Shown here: positions 42,992 through 52,566 of the stretch, in pieces | Layout of the letters: every line of letters starts with the position of its first letter | How positions within the stretch are numbered: position 1 is the stretch's first letter | NCBI RefSeq assembly: GCF_902499075.1 | Contig: NZ_CABVPP010000003.1 | Location: 62,001 to 126,000, forward strand | DNA from: Burkholderia pseudomultivorans | Lineage (GTDB): Bacteria > Pseudomonadota > Gammaproteobacteria > Burkholderiales > Burkholderiaceae | Direction of reading: 5' to 3' | Length of the DNA stretch: 64,000 nucleotides | Translations under genes and position numbers: made by a program | The notes under the pieces: generated by a model | Database searches by the model: none | Seen by the model: only the letters and a program-made list of their open reading frames with translations | Told to the model about the DNA's origin: nothing

Positions 42992-43522
42992 CGCGACGTT
43001 CTTCCCGCCGGCGGTCGAGTTCTTCTAATCCCGTTTCTCCTTCCATTCGACGGGCGCTTCTGTCTGCCGTTAGATAACCGTTCGCACACACGCGTCCGGC
43101 CGGCGACTTCCCATTTCTGCGGGAGATCTTTAAATATTGTCAAATTGGCGCGAGGTCGGAATATTCCGATGGTCAGGCAAATGTAATTTACTCATCATTC
43201 GGATAATTATTAAGAAATCGAAATTCGAAAACGGGGGATGCAATGAAGCCTATCGCAAAAAAACCATCGAGCTGAGCCGTTCTTTATGAAAGGAATGGCG
43301 GAATAGCCGTCGTCACAGGGGATTGCGCCGAACCGGCATGCCTTGCGCATGGGCCGGCGGGGGCAGTTCGTCCGTCTCAATAATGCCGGCTCCGATTTAT
43401 TCGGAGAGCGGAGATTATTTCTCGCCGAAAAGCCGTTGCGCATATGAAACGAGCGGGTTCAATACCGGCTGGTTTTTTATGCGCAGCAATCAACGCGAAT
43501 CTTGCAAGGGATCGGAATAATC
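42992..43522. other. AT-rich regulatory region upstream of the pilus operon
   Basis: A 531-base stretch, far richer in A and T than the rest of the window, especially 43100-43320. It has a perfect 14-base palindrome, TCGGAATATTCCGA, at 43156-43169, A/T runs (TAATTATTAAGAAATCG near 43202) and a second short symmetry, GAGA-TTATT-TCTC, near 43410. No gene is recognised. Such AT-rich DNA is typical of silenced and environmentally controlled fimbrial promoters. Confidence 0.6.
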
Positions 43523-44062
43523 GTGCGAACGAAAAAGATAATCGGCGCCGGGTTATTGGCGTTTCCGTTCGTTTGCGTCCATGCGGGGCAATTGTCGGGC
43601 GCGATGGACGTCAGCCTGCAGGTGCGAAGCGGCTGCCAGATCGGCGGCGTGGCGAGCGCCACCGATTTCGGCCGGCTCGACTTCGGCGAGCACGGACCGA
43701 CCTGGGCGGACTATCCGACCGCCGATGGTCGTGCGACCGGTGGCGGGCAGGTACGCATCGCCTGCAGCCCGAACATCGACGGCTTCCTGGTTTCGATCGA
43801 CAGCGGGCGGAACGGCGCGCAATCGACGCGCTACGTCGCGAAGCGCGACGCGACGGGGCGCGTCGTCGCGCGCGCGGCCTACAACGTGTACCGCGATCCG
43901 GCGCGCAGCGTGCCTTACGTGCCGCTGGTGCCGCAGTCGTTTCGCGTCGACGGCGCGCACGCCGAGGTCGCGCTGCCGCTGTTCGGCGTCGTCCAGGGCC
44001 ACGCGCAGCCGCTTCCGGCCGGGACTTACGAGGATTTGCTCGGCATCACGCTCGACTGGTGA
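43523..44062 (+). CDS. Spore coat U domain pilus subunit (Csu-type)
   Basis: A protein of 179 residues from GTG at 43523 (MRTKKIIGAGLLAFPFVCVH), with AAGGGA about a dozen bases before. A signal peptide ends at VHA. The mature part is one spore coat U (SCPU) domain: it starts MDVSLQVRSGCQIGG, has a second Cys in RIACSPNIDG and ends AGTYEDLLGITLDW, the C-terminal strand that completes a neighbouring subunit. It is the first gene of a six-gene csu-like operon. It is a structural or tip-adaptor subunit secreted through the usher. Confidence 0.85.
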   Translation: MRTKKIIGAGLLAFPFVCVHAGQLSGAMDVSLQVRSGCQIGGVASATDFGRLDFGEHGPTWADYPTADGRATGGGQVRIACSPNIDGFLVSIDSGRNGAQSTRYVAKRDATGRVVARAAYNVYRDPARSVPYVPLVPQSFRVDGAHAEVALPLFGVVQGHAQPLPAGTYEDLLGITLDW

Positions 44063-44112
44063 CGCAGGGCGAATGACGCAGCAGCAGTTCTTTTATTCAT
44101 CAAGGAAAAAAC

Positions 44113-44673
44113 ATGAACGCTCAGTGGAAACTTCTGGCGACCGTCGCTTTCGCATCGGCTTGCGCGGCCGCTCAAGCCCAGACGAGCCCGCTTACGGGGA
44201 CGGTGAATGCGCAGCTCGTGCTGACCACCGGTTGCGCAATCGACGCGGGGTCGGGCTCGGTCGGCTCGACCACCTTCGGGACCCTCGACTTCGGCACGCA
44301 GCCGAGCGGCTTCACGGGTTCGCTCAATTCGCAGGCGACCGGCGGCGGGTCGACGGCGACGCAGGTGACCTGCTCGCCGGACGTATCGTCGGTGCAGGTA
44401 ACGGTCGACGGCGGCCAGAACGCGGGCAAGGGCACCGGCATCGGCGCGGGCACGCGCGCGCTGGCGAACGGCGCGGCCTACGTGCCGTACGAGGTCTATG
44501 CCGATTCCGCGCATGCGAAGCAGTACGTCGCGGGCACCGCGCAGGCGGTGGCCGTGCCGACGCCGGGCGCCGCGTTCGAGCTGCCGATCTACGGCGTCGC
44601 GAACAAGACCAGCAGCAGCGCGCTGGCCGCCGGCACCTACACGGACGTGCTGAACGTCACGCTCGGCTGGTAA
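44113..44673 (+). CDS. Major-type spore coat U pilin (CsuA/B-like)
   Basis: A protein of 186 residues. AAGGA precedes the ATG at 44113. The signal peptide ends at AAAQAQ. Cys in TTGCAIDAG and VTCSPDV would form the subunit disulfide; the end GTYTDVLNVTLGW is the donor strand. Its Gly/Thr/Ser/Val-rich composition and place after the first subunit suit the major shaft pilin. It shares the fold of the proteins before and after it. Confidence 0.85.
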   Translation: MNAQWKLLATVAFASACAAAQAQTSPLTGTVNAQLVLTTGCAIDAGSGSVGSTTFGTLDFGTQPSGFTGSLNSQATGGGSTATQVTCSPDVSSVQVTVDGGQNAGKGTGIGAGTRALANGAAYVPYEVYADSAHAKQYVAGTAQAVAVPTPGAAFELPIYGVANKTSSSALAAGTYTDVLNVTLGW

Positions 44674-44748
44674 GCGTCGCGCTGCCATCCGTTCCAGCCT
44701 TGCGGTTTTCGCGGGAAAGCCGCGGGGCGCCTCACTTTTCCTATCGCT

Positions 44749-45276
44749 ATGTGGACGAGCAAAAGTGTCGCGTGCGTGCTCGGCGCCGTCGTGCTGCCGG
44801 CCGCGAGCCTGGCCGATACGGCGGTGCCGACGACCGCGACTTTCACGGTCAGCGCGCAGATCGTCGCGGGGTGCGGCGTCGCGGGCGGCGGCGCGGGGAG
44901 CGGGCTGAATTTCGGCACGCTCGATTTCGGCGCGCATCCGGCGATCGCGACCGGCGACGTCGGCGCGGCGACGAGCGGCAGCGCGCTGCAGATCGAATGC
45001 TCGCCCGGCTCGACGCTGAAGATGAGCGTCGACGGCGGCGGCCAGCCGAGCGCGGGCAATACGCAGCGCAACCTGCAAGGCCCCGGCGGCGCGCGGGTCG
45101 CGTACCGCCTGTACGCGGACGCGGCGCATACGCAGGCGATCGGCGTCGGCCAGACGATCTCGATCCCGGTGTCGGGCGCGACGAGCCTGCCGATCTACGG
45201 CGCGCTCACGCTGCCCGGCGGCGCGGTGCCCGTCGGCACCTATACCGATGTCGCGCAGGTCACGCTGAGCTACTGA
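44749..45276 (+). CDS. Third spore coat U pilus subunit
   Basis: A protein of 175 residues with a signal peptide (MWTSKSVACVLGAVVLPAAS, cleavage near SLADTA). One SCPU domain: VAGCGVAGG and IECSPGS hold the disulfide Cys and GTYTDVAQVTLSY is the final strand. The ribosome site is weak and the gap to the previous gene is 75 bases. It is a minor shaft or adaptor subunit of the Csu-type pilus. Confidence 0.83.
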   Translation: MWTSKSVACVLGAVVLPAASLADTAVPTTATFTVSAQIVAGCGVAGGGAGSGLNFGTLDFGAHPAIATGDVGAATSGSALQIECSPGSTLKMSVDGGGQPSAGNTQRNLQGPGGARVAYRLYADAAHTQAIGVGQTISIPVSGATSLPIYGALTLPGGAVPVGTYTDVAQVTLSY

Positions 45277-45291
45277 ATCAATCAGGAATAC

Positions 45292-46128
45292 ATGATGAAT
45301 GATGGAGTCGTCGATCGTGGTGCCGGCCGAACGCTGCAGCGTGCGATGCGCGTCGCGCTCGCCGCGCTGTCGCTCGCGGGGGCGGGCGCTGCGCAGGCTG
45401 CCGCTTCCGTGATGATCTGGCCGATCGATCCGGTGATCGACAGCGATCAGCGGGCGGCCGCGCTGTGGCTCGAAAACCGCGATACGCGGCCGGTCACGCT
45501 GCAGATCCGCGTGCTCGGCTGGCGCGAGGAAGGCGGCGAGGATCTGTATGCGGAAGACCAGAACCGCATCGCCGGCAGTCCGCCGATGGCGACGGTGCCG
45601 CCCGGCAAGCGTCAGCTGATCCGGCTGACGCGACTCGCGGAAAGCGCGCCCGGCACCGAGGAAGCGTATCGCGTGCTGATCGACGAAATCCCGCAGCCGG
45701 ACGACGGCGCCGCGCAGCAGGACGGTCGCGCGCAGCTCGGCGTGAAGTTCCAGATGCATTACTCGATCCCGCTGTTCGTATACGGACAGGGGCTGTGGAC
45801 CAAGGAGAACCCGGAGCGCAAACGCGATCCGGCCACGGCTGCGCAGCCGGCGCTGAGCTGGCATGTCGCGCGCGACGGCGGCAAGCGCTGGCTCGTGATG
45901 ACGAATCGCGGCCCGGTGCACGCGCGCATCACGCAGGTCGCGTTCGACGCGCCGGGCGCGCGCACCGATGTCGCGCGCGGGCTGCTCGGCTACGTGCTGC
46001 CCGGCGCGCAAATGCGCTGGGAACTGCCGGAGAGCGTCAGGCTCGCGGCCGCGCCGAAGCTGGTCGCGACCGTCAACGGCAAGACCGGCGTCGCGATCGA
46101 ACCGGACGCCGGCGACGCGCGCCAGTGA
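45292..46128 (+). CDS. csuC: Periplasmic pilus chaperone (CsuC-like)
   Basis: A protein of 278 residues (ATG at 45292; a second ATG 3 bases on). Signal peptide, then the chaperone immunoglobulin fold with MIWPIDPVIDSDQRAAALWL and a run of polar/basic residues PPGKRQLIRLTRLAES around the place where pilus chaperones hold subunits. This arrangement, with a conserved Arg and Lys, is that of FimC/CsuC. It holds the three SCPU subunits in the periplasm and delivers them to the usher. It lies 15 bases after the third subunit gene. Confidence 0.88.
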   Translation: MMNDGVVDRGAGRTLQRAMRVALAALSLAGAGAAQAAASVMIWPIDPVIDSDQRAAALWLENRDTRPVTLQIRVLGWREEGGEDLYAEDQNRIAGSPPMATVPPGKRQLIRLTRLAESAPGTEEAYRVLIDEIPQPDDGAAQQDGRAQLGVKFQMHYSIPLFVYGQGLWTKENPERKRDPATAAQPALSWHVARDGGKRWLVMTNRGPVHARITQVAFDAPGARTDVARGLLGYVLPGAQMRWELPESVRLAAAPKLVATVNGKTGVAIEPDAGDARQ

Positions 46129-46195
46129 CATCGCGCCGTCGACAACAGACGAGCACATCAACGACACGGGGACGGCCTTGAAGCGGGGGATTCGA

Positions 46196-48592
46196 ATGAA
46201 GGGCGAGCGGTTGCCGCGCCTGCGCGGCGCCGCGTGGGCGGTCGGCTTCGCGTTCGCGGCGGCGGGATCGGCGCACGCGCACGACGCGCTGCAGCTGGCC
46301 GACAATTTCGGCCGCGCGCTGCCGCCGCCGAGCCAGTCGATGCGCAGCGCCACGCTGTATCTGGAGCTGGTGGTCAATGCGCTGCCGACCGGGCATATCG
46401 TGCCGGTGCGCTATCAGGACGGCGCGTACTACGTGCGCGCCGGCGATCTCGCGAAGGTGTCGGTGCGCACCGGCGCCGAGCCCGACCGGATGGTCGATCT
46501 CGCGAAGCTGGACGGCGTCGAGGTCGAGTACGACAGCACCGGTCAGCGTCTCGCGCTGACCGTGCCGCCGGACTGGCTGCCGCAGCAGACGGTCGGATCC
46601 GCGCGGCTGTACGACCGCACGCCGGCAGCGGTCAGCTTCGGGATGCTGTTCAACTACGACGTCTACACCAGTTCGCCGACGCGTGGGCCGAGCTATACGT
46701 CGGCCTGGACCGAGCAGCGGCTGTTCGACCGATGGGGCACGCTGGCCAACACCGGCGTCTACCGCAAGTCGTACGGCAGCGGCGCGGGCGCGCCGGGCGA
46801 CAACCGCTATCTGCGCTACGACACCACCTGGAGCTATTCCGACCAGGACCGGATGATCACCTATTCGGCGGGCGACGTGATCACGGGCGCGCTGTCGTGG
46901 ACCAGCGCCGTGCGGCTCGGCGGCGTGTCGGTCGCGCGCGACTTCGCGGTGCGGCCGGACATCGTCACCTATCCGCTGCCGCAGTTCGCCGGGCAGGCGG
47001 CGGTGCCGACCGCGGTCGACCTGTTCGTCAACGGCAGCAAGACGGCGAGCGGGCAGGTGAACCCGGGGCCGTTCGCGCTCGACAACGTGCCGTTCATCAA
47101 CGGTGCCGGCGAGGCGACGGTCGTGACGACCGACGCGCTCGGCCGTCAGGTCGCGACCACGATCCCGTTCTACGTCGCCAACACGCTGCTGCAGAAGGGG
47201 CTGGTCGACTACGCGCTGTCGCTGGGCGCGATGCGCCGCAACTACGGGATCAGCTCGTTCTCGTACGGCAAGTTCGCGGCGTCGGGCACCGCGCGCTACG
47301 GCCTGACCGACTATCTGACCGTCGAAGGGCATGCGGAAGGCGGCGAGCGGCTCGCGCTCGGCGGGCTCGGCTTCGATCTCGGCGTCGGCATGTTCGGCGT
47401 GCTCAATGCGGCGGCGACGCAGAGCAGCCTCGCCGGTTCGTCGGGGCAGCAGTACGCGTTCGGCTACAGCTACACGTCGCAGCGTTTCAGCGTCGCGCTG
47501 CAGCGGATCCAGCGCACCGGCGGGTTCCGCGACCTGTCGGTCTACGACCTGCCGTCGAACATCGGCTACCGGCTGGTTCGCAGCAGCACGCAGGCAACCG
47601 GCGCGCTGAATCTCGGCGCCCTCGGCGGCACGCTCGGCGGCGGCTACTTCGACGTGCGCGGCGGCGACGGCTCGCGCACGCGGATCGCGAACCTGTCGTA
47701 TACGCGGCCGCTGTTCGGGCGCGCGACGCTCTATGCGTCGCTCAACAAGACGATCGGCGATCGCGGCGTCGCCGCGCAGATGCAGCTGATCGTGCCGATC
47801 GGCGGCCGCGGCGTGGTGACGACCGGCGCGACGCGCGACGGCGACGGCAACTGGACCGAGCGCGCGCAGTACAGCCGCAGCGTGCCGAGCGACGGCGGCC
47901 TCGGCTGGAACCTCGCATACGCGGGCGGCGCATCGCACTACCAGCAGGCCGACATGACGTGGCGCAACCGCTACTTCCAGGTGCAGGGCGGCGTGTACGG
48001 CTACGGTTCGCGCCAGGGCGGCTATACGCGCTGGGGCGAGATGCAGGGCTCGGTGGTCGTGATGGACGGCGCGGTACTGCCCGCCAATCGCGTCGACGAT
48101 GCATTCGTGCTGATCGACACGCAAGGCCAGAAGGGCGTGCCGGTGCGCTACGAGAACCAGCTGGTCGGCACGACCGATGCGGGCGGCCATCTGCTGGTGC
48201 CGTGGTCGCCGTCGTTCTATGCGGCCAAGTACGAGATCGATCCGCTCGGCCTGCCGGCCAACCTGCGCGTGCCGACGGTCGAGCGCCGCGTCGCGGTGCG
48301 GCAGCGCGCGGGCGCGCTGGTCTCGTTCCCGATCGAGCGGATCGTGGCGGCGAGCATCCGGCTCGTCGACGGCGCGGGCAAGCCGCTCAAGGTCGGATCG
48401 CGCGTCGTGCATCGCGAGAGCGGGCAGACCGCGCTGGTCGGCTGGAACGGCGAGACCTATTTCGAAGGCCTGTCCACCGTCAATCACCTGAGCGTGACGA
48501 AGCCGGACGGCAGCCATTGCGACGCGCGCTTCGACGCCGACATGAACGCGAACGCGACGAGCCGGGTCGGGCCGCTCGTCTGCGGCGAATGA
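46196..48592 (+). CDS. csuD: Outer membrane usher (CsuD-like)
   Basis: A protein of 798 residues. The ATG at 46196 is preceded by GGGGGA; a TTG at 46178 would add six residues. Signal peptide ending SAHAHD, then the N-terminal chaperone-binding domain (LYLELVVNALPTGHIVPVRY), a large beta barrel with repeated NRYLRYDTTWSYSDQDRMIT-type strands, a plug region and C-terminal domains. It forms the outer membrane pore that assembles the pilus. It lies 67 bases after the chaperone gene. Confidence 0.93.
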   Translation: MKGERLPRLRGAAWAVGFAFAAAGSAHAHDALQLADNFGRALPPPSQSMRSATLYLELVVNALPTGHIVPVRYQDGAYYVRAGDLAKVSVRTGAEPDRMVDLAKLDGVEVEYDSTGQRLALTVPPDWLPQQTVGSARLYDRTPAAVSFGMLFNYDVYTSSPTRGPSYTSAWTEQRLFDRWGTLANTGVYRKSYGSGAGAPGDNRYLRYDTTWSYSDQDRMITYSAGDVITGALSWTSAVRLGGVSVARDFAVRPDIVTYPLPQFAGQAAVPTAVDLFVNGSKTASGQVNPGPFALDNVPFINGAGEATVVTTDALGRQVATTIPFYVANTLLQKGLVDYALSLGAMRRNYGISSFSYGKFAASGTARYGLTDYLTVEGHAEGGERLALGGLGFDLGVGMFGVLNAAATQSSLAGSSGQQYAFGYSYTSQRFSVALQRIQRTGGFRDLSVYDLPSNIGYRLVRSSTQATGALNLGALGGTLGGGYFDVRGGDGSRTRIANLSYTRPLFGRATLYASLNKTIGDRGVAAQMQLIVPIGGRGVVTTGATRDGDGNWTERAQYSRSVPSDGGLGWNLAYAGGASHYQQADMTWRNRYFQVQGGVYGYGSRQGGYTRWGEMQGSVVVMDGAVLPANRVDDAFVLIDTQGQKGVPVRYENQLVGTTDAGGHLLVPWSPSFYAAKYEIDPLGLPANLRVPTVERRVAVRQRAGALVSFPIERIVAASIRLVDGAGKPLKVGSRVVHRESGQTALVGWNGETYFEGLSTVNHLSVTKPDGSHCDARFDADMNANATSRVGPLVCGE

Positions 48593-48608
48593 CAACAGGA
48601 TCGACAGA

Positions 48609-49571
48609 ATGGAAATCATTGGCCAATTGATGCGCCGCATCGTGCTGACCGCGGCGCTCGGGCTGCTCGCGCCGCTGCAAGCGCACGCCGACTGCACGAC
48701 TTCGTCGCCGATGCCGGCCGCGTTCGGCACGGTCACGTCGTTCGCCGTCAGGAACCAGGCGCAGACGACCTCGTCCGTCAACAGCGGCGTGTCATGCGGC
48801 GGCGCGCTGGCGGCGTTCCTCGTGATCGGCAACTACATCAACGGGACGATCGCGTCGGCGAACGGCGGCAAGCTGACCGGCCCGACGGGCGACGCGATTC
48901 CGTACACGCTGTACGCGGACAAGGACTACTCGACGCAACTCAGTCCCGGCCAGACCTACAACTGGGCGAGTACGCAGTTCCTGAGCTTCCTTGGCCTCGG
49001 TGGCGGCTCGTCGGTGCCGCTGCCGCTCTACCTGCGCACGTCGATCGGCAGCAATGTCGCGGCCGGCACCTATACCGACATGCTGACGATCAACTGGAAC
49101 TGGCATGTCTGCGGCGGGATCGGCATCATCTTCTGCATCGGCTGGAACGACGGTGCGACGACCGTGACCGTGCCGGTGACGCTGACCGTGACGAACGACT
49201 GCATGATCAATGCGCCCGATGTCAGTTTCGGCGCCGCACCCACCGTATCGAGCTTCGCGCCGGTGAGCGGCAGCCTGTCGCTGGTCTGCACGAAGGGCAT
49301 GGTCTATACGGTCGGCCTGAGCGCAGGCAACAACGCGGCGGCCAGCGGGCGGCGCCAGATGGCGAGCGGCGCGAACCGGCTGCAATACGACCTGTACAGC
49401 GCGGGCGGCAGCACCGTATGGGGGCAGGCGACCAATCGCGTGAACAGTGCCGGCGCGGCCGACGGCCAGTCGACCCAGCAGTTCCCGTACGCGGCCCGGA
49501 TCTATCCGGACCAGGCGACGCCGCCGATCGGCACGTACACGGACAGCGTGGTCGTCGACGTGCGGTACTGA
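48609..49571 (+). CDS. csuE: Tip adhesin of the Csu-like pilus, two spore coat U domains
   Basis: A protein of 320 residues with a signal peptide (cleavage after AHA). Two SCPU domains: one at about 27-170 with Cys in DCTTSS and VSCGGAL, and one at about 190-320 with NDCMINAPDV and LVCTKGM, ending GTYTDSVVVDVRY. Hydrophobic stretches (LSFLGLGG, GGIGIIFCIG) lie in the first domain; tip loops of CsuE in Acinetobacter bind hydrophobic surfaces. Being last in the operon and double-domained, it is the tip adhesin. Confidence 0.85.
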   Translation: MEIIGQLMRRIVLTAALGLLAPLQAHADCTTSSPMPAAFGTVTSFAVRNQAQTTSSVNSGVSCGGALAAFLVIGNYINGTIASANGGKLTGPTGDAIPYTLYADKDYSTQLSPGQTYNWASTQFLSFLGLGGGSSVPLPLYLRTSIGSNVAAGTYTDMLTINWNWHVCGGIGIIFCIGWNDGATTVTVPVTLTVTNDCMINAPDVSFGAAPTVSSFAPVSGSLSLVCTKGMVYTVGLSAGNNAAASGRRQMASGANRLQYDLYSAGGSTVWGQATNRVNSAGAADGQSTQQFPYAARIYPDQATPPIGTYTDSVVVDVRY

Positions 49572-49815
49572 CACGGCGTGGGCGGGCGAGCAGAATGAAA
49601 AAACGGCCGCCGCGACGGCTGGCGCGATGCGTCCGGCCAGGCGGAATGCGATGGTCCGTCGTGGGGCCCGAGGGCCTGTCACGACGGCGCATCGTCGACG
49701 CGGACTGCGCGGGGATTCGGCCAATCTCCGGTGAACCAGCGGCAACGCCGCGCGCAGTCGATGCGAGCAGATAGACGGGGCGTCGGATGGGATAGCGAAC
49801 AGGCGATACCGGATC

Positions 49816-51909
49816 GTGCAGGGATTGTGCGCGGCGATCTGCATCGCGATGCTGTGCCGCGTGGCGTTCGCCATGCCGCCGGGCACCGCGAACGGCGCGC
49901 AACGTCCGCAGGCGACCGCGAATGGGTCGGCAGCGTCCGATACGGCAGGTCGCGTCGCATGTGCGACGCTGACGGCCGGCATGCTGGCGGCCGGGTTCGC
50001 GTGCATGCGCATGCGACGCGAGCTGGCGCGCGCGCGGGCCGCGTTGCACGCGACCCGTCATGCGCTTGCGGTGACCGGTCATGAACTGCGTACGCCGCTG
50101 CATGCGATGGTCGCGCTCGTCGATCTCGTTCGAGACGGCGCATTGACTGCCGAGCAGCGGCGTCTGCTGACGCTCGTGCACGACTCGGGCGAGTCGTTGT
50201 CGCGTCTGCTCGACGATATCGGCGATGCGGCGCACGTCGAGGCCGGCCGCGTGGCCGTCAGCCGCGGCGCGGTCGAGCCGCGCGTATTGCTCGACGACGT
50301 GTTCGCGCTGCTCGCGCCGCAGGCCCGTGCGAAGGGCTTGCAGTTGCGCCAGCGCGTGAGTGCGGCCGTGCCGGCGGTGCTGCGGACCGACGGCGATCGC
50401 GTGCGGCAGATTCTCGTCAATCTGCTCGGCAACGCGATCAAGTTCACCGCATCCGGCACGGTCACGCTCGATGCCGATGCCACCGCGTGCGTGGACGGCG
50501 AGGTGACATGGATCGTCACGATCGCGGACACCGGCGGCGGCATCGCCGAACACGTCTGGCCGCATCTCGTCGAACCCGATGCGAAGGGCCTGCACGGCGT
50601 GCGGCGCGACGGCGCCGGCGCGGGGCTCGGCCTCGCGATTTCGCGGCAGCTCGCGGCGCTGCTCGACGGCGAGCTGAGCCTGACGAACGAGCCGGGCGCC
50701 GGTACGACGACCACGCTGCGGCTGCGCTGCCCGGTCGTCGTTGCGCATCGTTCAGTCGCGTCGCTCGCGGGCCGCGCGATGGTCGTCGAGCATCACGATG
50801 CGTGGACTGCGGATGTGCTGCGCGCGTATGCAGCGGCGGCCGGCATGCGCGTCGTCGCGTGCGATGCGGCGTCGGACGCGATATGGGTCAGCGCGCTGCC
50901 CGGCGCGGCGGCGGTGCGGGTCGAGCTGCGCGAGCCGGGCTACGCACGGACATCGGTGCGGCTCGGCTGCGATCCGCTTGCGTGGTGCGATTTCGTCGAG
51001 GCGTGCAACCGCGCGTGCACGCTGCAACCGGAGGCGGACACCGAACCGGCCGCGGACGCGCGGCACTCGCCGGGCGACGGCTGTCGCGTGCTGGTCGTCG
51101 ACGATCACGCGCTGCATCGCGAAGCGTTGCAGCGTCGGCTCGAACAGATCGGGCATCGCGTGACGGCATGCGGCAGCGCCCGCGCTGCGCTCGATGCGCT
51201 CGAATCCGGCGCGGCCGACGTCGATGTCGTGATCACGGACTGCCTGATGCCGGGGATGGACGGTGCGGCCTTGACCCACGCGTTGCGCACGCATGCAAGA
51301 CCGCATCTGCGATCGCTGCCGGTCGTGGGCCTGACCGCGCTCGCCGACGACCGGCGCGGCATGGACGCGGGCATGGCGGCGTGCCTGCGCAAGCCGGTCG
51401 ACGCGCAGCTGCTGCGCGCGACGCTCGATACGGCGATGCGCGCGGCGCACCGGCGCGACGGCGTTGCGCCGCGCGCGCGCGAAGCCGCCGCGACGGTGCG
51501 GTACTTTGACGCCGCGGCGCTCGACGACGACGTGCTGCTGCTTGCCTTCGGGATTTCGTCACGCCCCGATTCGAGCGTGCTCGATATACTCGCGCTGTGT
51601 CGCCGGTCGTTGTCGGACGATCGCGATGCGCTGGCGAACGCGCTGCGCGACGACGAGCGGATTGCGCTGCGCAGGTGGTGCCATACGGCAAGCGGAACCT
51701 TCAGCCTGTTCCGCCAGCCGCACGTCGACGCGCTGGTCGACGGTTTGCGCGCCAGTGCGGCGTTCGGCGATGCCCGCGCGATACGCGCGGCGGGCGCCGA
51801 GATGATGAGCGCGATGGACTATCTGATCGCGCATGTGGAACGTCTGGCGGCGAGCGTCGAGCGCCCCGGCGGCGTGGGACAGGAGCAACGCAAAGGGGGC
51901 GAGGCGTGA
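49816..51909 (+). CDS. Hybrid sensor histidine kinase with receiver and Hpt domains
   Basis: A protein of 697 residues from GTG at 49816; the start is not firm. The N-terminal 70 residues have one or two membrane helices (about 1-20 and 47-66) and no large periplasmic sensor. The kinase has H89 (TGHELRTPLHAM), N box LVNLLGNAIKFT, DTGGGI and GAGLGLAI. A receiver domain has phospho-acceptor D475 (ITDCLMPGMDG). A C-terminal Hpt-like part has H623 in WCHTASGTF. This is the BvgS/EvgS phosphorelay layout without the flytrap sensors. It precedes its LuxR-type partner with a GTGA overlap and lies downstream of the pilus operon. Confidence 0.87.
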   Translation: MQGLCAAICIAMLCRVAFAMPPGTANGAQRPQATANGSAASDTAGRVACATLTAGMLAAGFACMRMRRELARARAALHATRHALAVTGHELRTPLHAMVALVDLVRDGALTAEQRRLLTLVHDSGESLSRLLDDIGDAAHVEAGRVAVSRGAVEPRVLLDDVFALLAPQARAKGLQLRQRVSAAVPAVLRTDGDRVRQILVNLLGNAIKFTASGTVTLDADATACVDGEVTWIVTIADTGGGIAEHVWPHLVEPDAKGLHGVRRDGAGAGLGLAISRQLAALLDGELSLTNEPGAGTTTTLRLRCPVVVAHRSVASLAGRAMVVEHHDAWTADVLRAYAAAAGMRVVACDAASDAIWVSALPGAAAVRVELREPGYARTSVRLGCDPLAWCDFVEACNRACTLQPEADTEPAADARHSPGDGCRVLVVDDHALHREALQRRLEQIGHRVTACGSARAALDALESGAADVDVVITDCLMPGMDGAALTHALRTHARPHLRSLPVVGLTALADDRRGMDAGMAACLRKPVDAQLLRATLDTAMRAAHRRDGVAPRAREAAATVRYFDAAALDDDVLLLAFGISSRPDSSVLDILALCRRSLSDDRDALANALRDDERIALRRWCHTASGTFSLFRQPHVDALVDGLRASAAFGDARAIRAAGAEMMSAMDYLIAHVERLAASVERPGGVGQEQRKGGEA

Positions 51910-52535
51910 GCGTGCGGGTTGTGATAGCGGATGATCATCCGTTGACGGTGCTGGGGATTCGTCAGGTGCTTTCCGGGGCGCCGGATCTGGTCGTGGTCGA
52001 CGAGGCGGGCGAGCCGGGCGCGCTGCTCGACTGTCTTGCGCGCACATGTTGCGACGTGGTGGTGACCGATTTCGCGATGCCGGGGCATCGGCACGCGGAC
52101 GGCCTGCTGATGCTCGAAGCGATTCGTGCGGCGTTCCCGCAGGTGCGGCTCGTCGTGCTGACGATGCTCGACAATCCCGCGCTGCTGCAGCATATCCGCG
52201 ATGCCGGCGCGCTGGCCGTGGTCGGCAAGCGCAGCGACCTGGACGAGCTGCCGCGCGCGATCATGGCCGCGTATCACGGACGCAGCTATTCGACTGCGTC
52301 GGTGCACCCGACGTACTCGGCCGCCGTCGATGCGGACAGCGCGCGCCCGCTCAGCCCGCGCGAAATCGAGATCGTGCGCTTGTGCGCGAACGGCATGACG
52401 ATGACGGACATCGCGCTGCACTTCGATCGCAGCATCAAGACGATCAGTACCCACAAGCACAATGCGATGGACAAGCTCGGCATCAACAACGATGCCGAGC
52501 TGTTTCATTACGCGGTGAGCAACGGGCTCGCGTAG
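51906..52535 (+). CDS. LuxR-family response regulator (BvgA/EvgA-like)
   Basis: A regulator of 209 residues starting with GTG in the GTGA overlap with the hybrid kinase. The receiver has D55 (VTDFAMPGHRHADG) and conserved Lys (VVGKRSDLDEL). The LuxR helix-turn-helix has LSPREIEIVRLCANGMTMTD, then KTISTHKHNAMDKLGI. It is the output of the phosphorelay. Because the pair follows the csu-like operon on the same strand, pilus genes are the most likely target. Confidence 0.92.
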   Translation: MSVRVVIADDHPLTVLGIRQVLSGAPDLVVVDEAGEPGALLDCLARTCCDVVVTDFAMPGHRHADGLLMLEAIRAAFPQVRLVVLTMLDNPALLQHIRDAGALAVVGKRSDLDELPRAIMAAYHGRSYSTASVHPTYSAAVDADSARPLSPREIEIVRLCANGMTMTDIALHFDRSIKTISTHKHNAMDKLGINNDAELFHYAVSNGLA

Positions 52536-52566
52536 CGCTGCCGCGTCGCGCGGACGGCGATCGGGC

